Source: Triplophysa rosa
Lineage: Eukaryota; Chordata; Actinopteri; Cypriniformes; Nemacheilidae
Length of the DNA stretch: 64,000 nucleotides
Reading direction: 5' to 3'
NCBI RefSeq assembly: GCF_024868665.1
Contig: NC_079914.1
Location: 5,919,984-5,983,983 of the forward strand
The notes beneath the pieces were generated by a model. That model worked only from the letters and a program-made list of their open reading frames with translations, searched no databases and was not told the DNA's origin. The position numbers and the translations under genes are program-made. Positions 55,801 to 64,000 of the stretch are shown piece after piece; position 1 is the first letter of the stretch; each line of letters opens with the position of its first letter.

Positions 55801-56581
55801 TCCCACATATGGACAGTGTATATACACAATATACATAAGATATACACATTTAGACGTTGATAATATTACTGAATTGCATGCTTGTACTTTTTAAAGAACT
55901 TAAACGGTCAGATCAGGAATAAATTCCACATAAATAACTCAATTAAATACATTTGTATTTATTTATTTTGCTTGGCTCTCAAGATATTTAAGATCAAAGA
56001 AAACACATTTTTCTACATGCCTCACTGAAATTGATTCAGTTAACTTTGGCCGATAATTGCATTTTGCGGTCAAATATTTTTTTTTTAATGATTGATGCAA
56101 ATGTAGAGTGCATATTATAATGATTCCTAACATAGCTGAGCTAGTTTCATGTCTCTCTGTGGTTTCAATGTTTTGTATTCAATGTATTTATTTGGTATAG
56201 CAGACATGCAATAATAACTATACAGATGCTTAGTGTCAGGCTGCTTATTTTTACTTGGTGATGATGACCAGTAGACTGAACATTTCATACTAACAAAAAC
56301 ACTGTGCGAGTATTATCGGAGTCACTGATTCAGAATTGATTTCAGTTGCCAAAATAGCACAACATTAACATGGTATTTGCCACCACTGTGCAGTCATAAC
56401 AGACATAAACACATCCATTTGTTCTGTTTGTGTGGGGAAGGTGTGCGTTTGTGTAGTGTGTAGAGTGTAAATACTTCTCAATAGCTGTGTAAGAGTCTTC
56501 AGAGTATTCCATCAGTTGACTAATGGTGGCCACCACTGAGAATGCAATCGTCTCCACAAAAAAATATGGTTTTAATACATT

Positions 56582-56860
56582 TGTCAAGTGCGGCTACGGA
56601 AGAGACACGCATGACCAAGGAGTACAAACAAAAAGGGTATTTATTAAATCCACTGGGAGAACAGGCACGGAATAACACGTTCAACATTAACAATACCGGA
56701 CCATGATGGGGTAAACAGAATGCCCATAGTCCATAGGTGATAAGGTTGATGACGGACAGGTGTGGGGATTACAAATGGGACACAGGTGCGGGAGCGTGAG
56801 GGATCGTGGGAAATGTAGTCCAGGGGAAAACAGGGGGAGAAACATAGGGAAACCGTGACA
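56582..56860 (-). mobile_element. Solo LTR in intron 5 of pseudogene copy C
   Basis: On the minus strand it starts TGTCACGGTTTCCCTATG and ends CGCACTTGACA, 279 bp. It is flanked by a perfect 5-bp duplication ACATT (56577-56581 and 56861-56865). It contains TTTAATAAATACCC, a likely poly(A) signal. Related termini to the element at 33882-36786, but a different sequence body. Solo LTRs form by recombination between the two LTRs of a full element. The ORF at 56644-56946 crosses it and is not a gene. Confidence 0.9.
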
Positions 56861-57865
56861 ACATTTAAACAAGTGCCATTGACAAATAAACCCTGTTTCA
56901 TAACAAATGCATAAGCAGGTTTTAAGAGGTGCACATTGACTGTCAAACTAAACGGGGTCTATTCAGGAAATCTATAATTAGTGTATTTGTTAACAAATAT
57001 AGTCAAATATTACCCTGAAGTGTTAGCTACATTTGTACATTGCTGTTAAAAGTCAATAATATATCATTCAGGAATTCTTGCTAGTTCCTCTGGTTCGGAT
57101 GTGAGCATCTGGGCGGTGGAGGCAATGAACCAGTTGTCCTCCATAGGGGTGCCAGTCACCTAAATGAAACAATCAAAACCAAATGATGTCATCATTTTTA
57201 TTTTTGGGTGAACATGCCTTTAACATCTACCTATCCTACATAATTACAGTTTTTATTCAACTGGCTGAATACACAATTTTTTTCAGTCATAGAGAGAACA
57301 TTGCCGGGCACATGCTGTAATATAAAGAAGGAATGATGACTTGCATTGACTATGTCTTGAAGGTTCTCCAGTGTAGAGAGACAGTTCATAAGTTAAAGTT
57401 CATCAAATGAGCGAGTGGAGTTCAGACAGACAGCTGATGCCTGTGGGACGCTACCTAAACAACACAGAGAAACACAACAGAGATTAGAAACAGAATGAAC
57501 ATTTAATTTACTTGTAAAAACTGGAGAACATTTAGACACCATTGATTGTTTCCAACTTTCAGAGGTTCTGAGGTTGTTACAACCTGTGCTGATGTTTTTA
57601 TTACATCAGAGAGTAACATCTGATTTAAGAAACCAGAAAAAATGAATTTAAAAAAATTAAGATCTTTGCTGTATTTTTTGTCATTCCTTAATTGATGTTG
57701 TAAATTGATCAATTAAGAACTGAACTGCATTATTGCACCCAACACACCATTGGTGATTTTCTTTGACATTACTCATAATTCCATATGACTGTATTTATAT
57801 GTCATTACAGTACATACAGGATGTTTTTATTCATGATAGTACAATTTAACATGCAATATGAACAT

Positions 57866-57960
57866 AGTCAAGTCAAGTCAAGTCAACTTTTTTTATATAG
57901 CGCTTTTTACTATTTTCATTGTTACAAAGCAGCTGTACATGAAACATATTGACTATATGC
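57866..57960. repeat. Fragment of a common fish repeat ('tatatagcgctttttac')
   Basis: 'agtcaagtcaagtcaacttt' followed by 'tatatagcgctttttactat' and 'acaaagcagctgtacatgaa' is a frequent teleost interspersed sequence, probably the tail of a retroposon. It lies in intron 1 of pseudogene copy C. Confidence 0.55.
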
Positions 57961-58749
57961 AAAACATTAAAGTTATACAAGTTAAAACAAAAAAAAGTGA
58001 ACACACACAGAATAAAGACACGCACACAGGTCCATACACTCCCACATACTGTAGATAACACACAACTCCACATGCACAGAGCACAATATACACACGCACT
58101 GACTACCTAGTCAGTACTACCTATACAATTTGTAACGTTATATTGATGCATAATTTAAAAAATAAATAAATCCGTTTTTTTTTTCTTTTTTGATTTTATA
58201 TTTAATAAATCAGGAAACTAAAGAATTAACCACGCCGGTTTCTAGGATTAATAATTCATATTTAAGCAATAAAACAAACAAACATAGTCAACAGCGAAAC
58301 AGAAAAATTGCTAAATGTTTTGAACTGCACTAAGACATTCGTACATAACGTTTTAGTGAGAATGGAAGAGTTCAAGTGTTTTAGACATTAGCTATTAAAT
58401 TATCAATAGGTTAATAAATTAATTCAATTACATGTATTTTTCAAACCTGGAGGGTTTAACCAGAGGCCTGTGGACCCCTAGGGTTCTGTGTTCAATAATA
58501 TATATTATTTTACTAAATGCGCCATTACAATTAAATAAAGTTTGTTAAAAATATTTGTCAATATTATTAATAAAAGTTATCATATCGTTTCACCATTAAA
58601 ATAACTTAGGAGACCCTGAAATGGCTAAGAGTTTGGGTGGGCTGGACCCTGCCCTAAAATATTTTTCTTTCGTTACCTTCCTCTGTATGGATCTATAATG
58701 TAACAAAAACACCCTTACCTGAAACCAATACGTGCACCAACATATGCAT

Positions 58750-60757
58750 CATGCATCTGTTAATGATCCAAATCTGGGTCTCCACCTCAGCATGTTTGTT
58801 AACTTATGTATAGGAGGATCTCAAATGTCCTGTTTGACATATATATTTGCATTTAAAAAGGGAAATGGACACAATATGGACATGGTACTAGGCAATGTAT
58901 TGCAAAAACCAAATATGACATGAAACAGATATGGCTAGGCAGGTCACATCCTTTGCCTGTATTTGGCTGATAGTAGGCTATTACATATAATTCATCACGA
59001 GAAAGGTAAAAATTCGATTTTATAGTGGTGCAATTTGACGTCAAAGTGATGTCACTGTTTGATGTTAAACTTTAAGCACTTATTTAATGTTAAAGGAAAA
59101 TCACTGCAGACTAAATATGTCCTGCTATTTGTAACTACATGGTATTTTGGTGGAAAATGAGTTAAGCATCATGCTCTTGCTTACTTTTGTGTTTTTCTAA
59201 ATTTGAAAGTTCCACCTTCAAAATTGTAAATGTTGTCAAATAAAATGTATCTTATGCAATTGTATATTATAAATATTAATAATATAAAATAATATAGTAC
59301 TGGGGAACTGGTTCTTCTATGGCATCGCTGTAAATGACAATCCATTTGAATATAAATGACATCCACCATCTGAACATGCAAACTGCTCATCTCTATACGG
59401 CTAATGCTCACTAATGGCCAAAATGAGGTTGACATGAGGTTCCTTCATGGGTTGCACTATGCCGGACACCTGTTTGCTTTTGTGAGAATTCTAAGAAATA
59501 TTTTCATACACACAGGCCAGCGGCTTTCCTACCCTAAACAACTCCAGTTCACAAATAAAAGTCATAACTTTTCTATACTGAACTTCTATCTTTCGCATGT
59601 GGATTGCCCCATTCCACAAACAAATCAAGATATAATAGCTATAATAATGTGAATGGCTTTGAAATACAAGTGTGAATAGCTCCATCTCCAAGTCTACAAA
59701 GTAACATTAGTGACAGCATATATGAAATGACATCAAGGTAAACATATACCTCAAGAACTTTCAAAGGACACGAATAAAGCTGAACAAGACAAGAGCAAAG
59801 GTTAAACACCTTAATCTGTGTAAGCTAATAAAGCTTTGGAAACTTGTGAGAGTGATGGAGGATGCACGTACCTTGTAACCTCCAAAGCACCTGTTCCCTT
59901 CCACCTAGTTGGCAGACATCACTGGTATCCTGACGGCTAAAGGGGGTTAAAATAGTGAGACCAAAAGAACTAGACATTCTAAACCGGACTGGTTCACACT
60001 GTTCGAGCCAACAAAACCAAACAACGGTTGAAATGGGGTGTTTCTTGAGGTAGTGAACCAGCCTTTATTTACCCCAAACCCAACGTTCAATTACCCTTTG
60101 ATTCAGGTTTCATTTTCAGTTCATATTAATGACTTACTAAAATCAGTTTGTCTTTTGAGACATTAAAAAACCTCACCCTTAGTTAATTATCTGCTCAATA
60201 TTTCTATTAAAAACACAGCCTTAGGTTTATTTGCTCTCTTGTTAATGTCTGACTCAAAGCACAAGTACATTACAGGTCAAAACATGTGTAACATTCATAC
60301 TTTACAGATCAAAACAGATCTTCTTTCAAATACAGATACATTTTGTCAGTATTTACTCGAACATGTTAAATTTTAAGAGACATCAAGCAGCTCACAAAAT
60401 TCAATGGTTTATATTTATATTTTTGTTTTTAAAGCATTGCATAATGTGCTAAAGTTACTGAAGCACAGTATGCAAAGCTTTTTTATAAGCATCTAAAAAT
60501 ATTTTACTACAATTTTTGTAATCGATATACTAAGTAACTCATGTCAGATTTAAGAGCCACTAAGCAGCGCACAAAATTCAAAGTTATACTAATATGACAG
60601 TTTTTGAAGCATTGCATACTTGCATACTATAGCACAGTATGCAACACATTTAAAACAGCAAAAAATGTTTAGATATCACTTTTATAATTATGACAAATTG
60701 TGTAATCAATATACAACTATATAACTAATATACTAACTCATGCATAGTTTCGACTTA
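58750..60757. other. Intergenic between copy C and jagn1; no gene recognised
   Basis: Short ORFs on both strands (for example 59181-59435 minus, 59404-59652 plus) with no recognised similarity. The first about 100 bases carry the relic promoter of copy C, including ATTTGCAT at 58845-58852. Confidence 0.5.
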
Positions 60758-61099
60758 TAAATAATTAGAGATGCACCGATTATATCGGAAAATAATCGTT
60801 AACGGTCGATAAAAGCCACAAATCGGCCGATAGTCTAAAAACAGCCGATGATCAGGGCTGATTTATCCTGTCAATCAAAAGATGACAGGAAAATGCAATG
60901 AATTTGTGCTCTGTAAACAGACAATGTTAAGAATCATCACCATTTTTATGTTCAATACTAATAGTCATTATATGAATTAATAACATTCAGAAAGTTAAGA
61001 AAATTTCATTTAATCTTCAGAATTGGTATTGGCAGACATCACTCTGAATAATCGGCTATATGGGTGGAAATTTAGTATTGGTGCATCTCTATAAATAAT
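60758..61099. mobile_element. hAT-type MITE with perfect 8-bp target duplication
   Basis: The element 60766-61091 starts TAGAGATGCACCGATTATAT and ends TATTGGTGCATCTCTA. TAAATAAT lies on each side (60758-60765 and 61092-61099). The interior has 'aaaatcgtt'- and 'atcggccgatag'-like words typical of the fish AGATGCACCGAT family. Nonautonomous. It lies just beyond the likely 3' end of jagn1. Confidence 0.92.
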
Positions 61100-61152
61100 T
61101 AATGAATTAAAAATATTCAAACACTGTTATATTTTGTGTTTAAAGTCAAGAT

Positions 61153-61158
61153 TTTATT
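61153..61158 (-). terminator. Possible poly(A) signal of jagn1
   Basis: AATAAA on the minus strand, about 430 bp downstream of the jagn1 stop codon (61590), with AAATCTTGACTTTAAACAC following. It would give a 3'UTR of roughly 450 nt. An AATAAA also overlaps the stop codon itself, so the choice is uncertain. Confidence 0.4.
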
Positions 61159-61589
61159 AATCAACATAGACAAATGAGAGCGCAAAATATCATTGCATAC
61201 TATTTTACTACATTGACAGGTGTTGGTCTTATGCACTCCCTGGTTCCTCATCATTGAACATATTTCCCAGGGATGCTTCTATCCCATCGACTCCCTTGTG
61301 GGACAGACCTGAGGTATCCGGTAGAAAACAGACACTGACGTGTGGCAGTAAAATCAGATTTGTGAAATCAGTGATTACAATGGCAAGTGACATCTAAGCC
61401 TGGAAGCAAATGCAAATCACTGAGGTCTTGATGTTGGCTCAGAGTCAATGTGAGAAAATAATTCAAGGATTTTGATCTCCTCCAAGGCTCCAATTAGTTA
61501 TTTAGGTAATAATCAAAATGTATGTCATCAAAGAGCCCTCAAAAAGAGGATGTAGACACAAAACCATGTCACAATAATTCTGCAGTCTT

Positions 61590-62774
61590 TTATTTCTTCT
61601 TTTTGTCCTGTGTGTTGGTGAACCACGCATCCAGCAGCTTTTTGCTGTAGTAGATCTGCCAGCCATGCACTTGAACTGCAATTATCATGACTAAGTACAT
61701 CACAGACACGGCTGAGAAGCCAAAGATGAACCTATAAGCCTTGCCGTGTCGATAAAGCTGTTGAGCGATGGGGAACATCTCCATTCCTCCATAAAGAACA
61801 GGAGCGACACTGAATAGCCCAGCACTGATCATTGAGATGACAAGGTAGCTGATGTTGTTTTTGGGCAGAGCCATGAAGCTGAAGAGAGTTGGTATGATGC
61901 TCAGGAGATAAAAGTATTCCCATTGGTACGGAGTGGCCACCACTTTATGCGGTACTAGGTTTAGCTGGCTCACCACCACCTGTGCCGCTACAAGCAACCA
62001 GAGCACTGCTTGAGCGATGTTCAACTTCTTGATCTCAGACTTCAGCACCACACTGGGAGGAAGGGATACAGAGGGTCGGATGAACGAGATTAGAGCGATT
62101 TTGCAACCTCAGAACTTAATCCTGTAAAGGATTTGAAGTCACCTTTTTAAAGTGTTATGAGCTCGTTTCTAACTATGCTGAACATTTCTCCATTATGCCA
62201 AAATATTAAACACTAAAAAATATGGAAAAATTTATGAAGATGGAAGTTAAGGAGATGCGTGCGCACAAAATATGGATAATGCATTGAAATGTGCTTACAC
62301 AATTTTCCATATGTTTGTTAATAAAAAAAATAAGTTTTATACATAAAAACATTTCATACTGGCCTACTGAAATGCAAATCAATTTAAAACCATTGAATCA
62401 TTATTACTTTGGTTTGATTGCGGAATATGGCCGTTTTTAGCTTTTTCCAATTTCTATGAACTAACGTTTAAAAAGAAATATAGAAAATACTTATATTATA
62501 TATTCTGGGTGTATCTTCATAAATATCCTACGTTTTGAAAGTTTAAAATGTACTGCAAAAAACTGGAAAAACTTGAAGAGATGAAGCTTACAGTACACAG
62601 TAAATAAAGCTTAAAATATCCCTATGAATCATATTATTTATCTGAACACAAAACACACCAAAGGACAACGGACACGCAACGTTACCTCATCTGATAGTGC
62701 AGCGCCACACGCTCGCGATGCTGATAGTCGCCGCCATCAGTTCCTGCAGCTCGCGGTCCTGATCGTGATGCCAT
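61590..62774 (-). CDS. jagn1: Jagunal homolog 1
   Basis: Two coding exons on the minus strand, 62774-62686 ([17 protein letters not shown]..., donor GAG|GTAAC) and 62052-61590 (acceptor CTCCCAG). Together 552 nt encode 183 aa, the same length as I recall for human JAGN1. Conserved blocks include HYQMS across the splice junction, [39 protein letters not shown] and [12 protein letters not shown]. Four hydrophobic segments fit a multi-pass ER protein, and the terminal KKKK fits a KKXX ER-retrieval signal. JAGN1 acts in the early secretory pathway, and its loss in humans causes severe congenital neutropenia. The ATG has good context (TTGCCATGG). Fish may have two jagn1 genes; I cannot tell which this is. 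Confidence 0.95.
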
Positions 62775-64000
62775 GGCAACCAACTACCTTTAACCTGAGG
62801 TAAAGCTGTACAAGTTAAATTACAAAGTATGTATAAAATCCTTGAGATCCAAAGAACATCGTTGAAAAGATACACATTTAAACTACGACCATACAAGTGT
62901 TACAGACGGATATAAAATAAATTGTTAAATCACAAATGGCAAAGGTTCACCCAAACCCACATTAAATTTATACTTTACAACCTGAATGCAAACTATCTTC
63001 CCCTAAGAACATTAACCACGGTTTAAATTGAACGTTCCTGTACATTGAAATCAAATAAAATATTGACCTAAAAATTATTGGAAAACTTAACTCAAGGAAA
63101 ATGTGAAATGTTGCCTCAAAAATAAACTGAAGTAAGTTTAAAGCAAAAACTAAAATAAAAATTAATTAATCTTACATAGCAACATTAAAAATAAACCAAT
63201 AAATTATAAAATGACAAAAGCATACACCAAAATTGCTAAAACTGGAACACAAAACACAAAATTAACACAAAAACTAAAAATCTACAAATAAAAGCTAATT
63301 TAAAATAACAATAAAACTAAATAAAACTAAAATCAAAACTATAATAACTCTGGTTGAGGTGGGTAGTAACGTTATCCTTATGCTGCCATCACGTGCTCTC
63401 GGAAATTCATTAATTCCCACTTCAACCCGGAAATAATTTATGGAATGGTACTCTTTTAAAGTTAGCAGATACTTGTAATGTTTTAATGCTAGTAAATCAT
63501 TAGTAACATTATTGTTTATATACTGTAAGAAGTTAAAACGTTTGCCCTTATATAGAATCTCGTAAATTGTTCTCATAAATGATTTGAGCAAATTTACCAA
63601 ATATAAATATTAAAACAAAGTACTTTAATGAAACATATTTTCTCAATTTTAAAACGAACGTTAACTAATACATTTCGCTGTAGTTCCTGAACTAACGTTA
63701 CTAACCACCTGGTAAACAAACTAATTCACCCACAGTACGATTCTTTACACTCTTTTACAGATCAACAATGTATCTTTCGTTCCTAAAACAACAAAAATCG
63801 GTCAAATTAAGAGTCTGATCTTCATGGCAACTTTAGATTTTGCTGACGTCTCATAGCAGAAATATTTGTATATGAGAAACACATTTCTGTACAAATTCCA
63901 GTGCAATTATTCATAATCGACTTAATATATAATGAGAAGCGCATTGTTATGTGTCAGATTAAGATAACAAAAACATACCTTATTTTGACATGAACCAGCC
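62775..64000. other. Upstream of jagn1; possible noncoding exons only
   Basis: On the minus strand TTTACCTCAG at about 62793-62802 could be an acceptor just before the jagn1 ATG, and AATAAG|GTATGT near 63978 could be the donor of an upstream 5'UTR exon. Both are consensus guesses. Around 63390 the palindromic CACGTG is an E-box that might belong to a promoter. No coding gene was recognised; the 101-codon minus frame at 63295-63600 shows no similarity. Confidence 0.3.

Larger units (their letters stand above)
55049..58749 (-). pseudogene. Decayed adgrg7-like copy C
   Basis: Relics (minus, 5' to 3'): exon 1 58749-58719 (MHMLVHVLVS, GTAAGG donor); fused exon 2/3 remnant about 57634-57540, where the start of exon 2 (TSAQVVTTS) joins the 3' end of exon 3, deleting stalk and EGF-like module; exon 4 57454-57345, with in-frame TAA at 57393-57395 and a GC donor; exon 5 remnant 57159-57064, truncated and stopped by TGA; exon 6 56551-56475 with a 15-bp deletion; exon 15 homologue 55422-55284 with a 21-bp deletion; last exon 55195-55049, open. 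Counterparts of copy B exons 7-14 (most of GAIN, GPS, TM1-TM6) are absent; a proline-rich repeat relic lies in the gap. It aligns more closely to copy B than to A. No full receptor can be made. Confidence 0.88.

Noticed and set aside
63295..63600. 101-codon minus-strand ORF upstream of jagn1
   Set aside because: No similarity and no exon signals; composition matches the surrounding AT-rich DNA.

Overview
This is vertebrate genomic DNA, most likely from a cyprinid (carp/minnow-type) teleost. It is AT-rich, has spliced genes with GT-AG introns, and carries fish repeats: a 5S-rRNA-derived SINE of the SINE3 type, tRNA-derived HE1 and DANA SINEs, and many small hAT-type and TTAA-type inverted-repeat elements. 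Exon calls rest on protein similarity recalled from the families, splice-site consensus and phase continuity. No database search was run.

Layout. Positions 1-27.4 kb hold no gene I can recognise. They are a repeat-rich stretch with SINEs at 7.7, 8.8, 9.8 and 13.9 kb, MITEs, a 2.16-kb fold-back element at 23.4-25.6 kb whose two arms each encode the start of the same protein, and a weak three-exon candidate on the minus strand at 20.8-21.3 kb. Positions 27.4-58.7 kb hold a minus-strand tandem cluster of adhesion GPCR genes of the ADGRG7/GPR128 type. Copy A (41046 to 27441, 17 coding exons, 1011 aa) and copy B (52870 to 43021, 16 coding exons, 815 aa) reconstruct as complete open frames. Copy C (58749 to 55049) is a decayed relic with a nonsense codon, loss of the EGF-like region and loss of all middle exons. 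Positions 61.6-62.8 kb hold jagn1 (minus strand, two coding exons, 183 aa), an ER membrane protein.

Notable structures. Copy A has a mucin-like stretch of about 23 ten-residue repeats between its signal peptide and EGF-like module. Intron 5 of copy A contains a 2.9-kb LTR element with matching 5-bp target-site duplications. Its internal region is dominated by 41 copies of a 33-bp unit, next to a single ambiguous base. Copies A and B differ in GPS sequence, exon number and C-terminal tail length, which suggests divergence after duplication. The two receptors are probably plasma-membrane proteins (the mammalian relative is an orphan receptor of gut epithelium). jagn1 acts in the early secretory pathway, and no functional link to the receptors can be read from this sequence.
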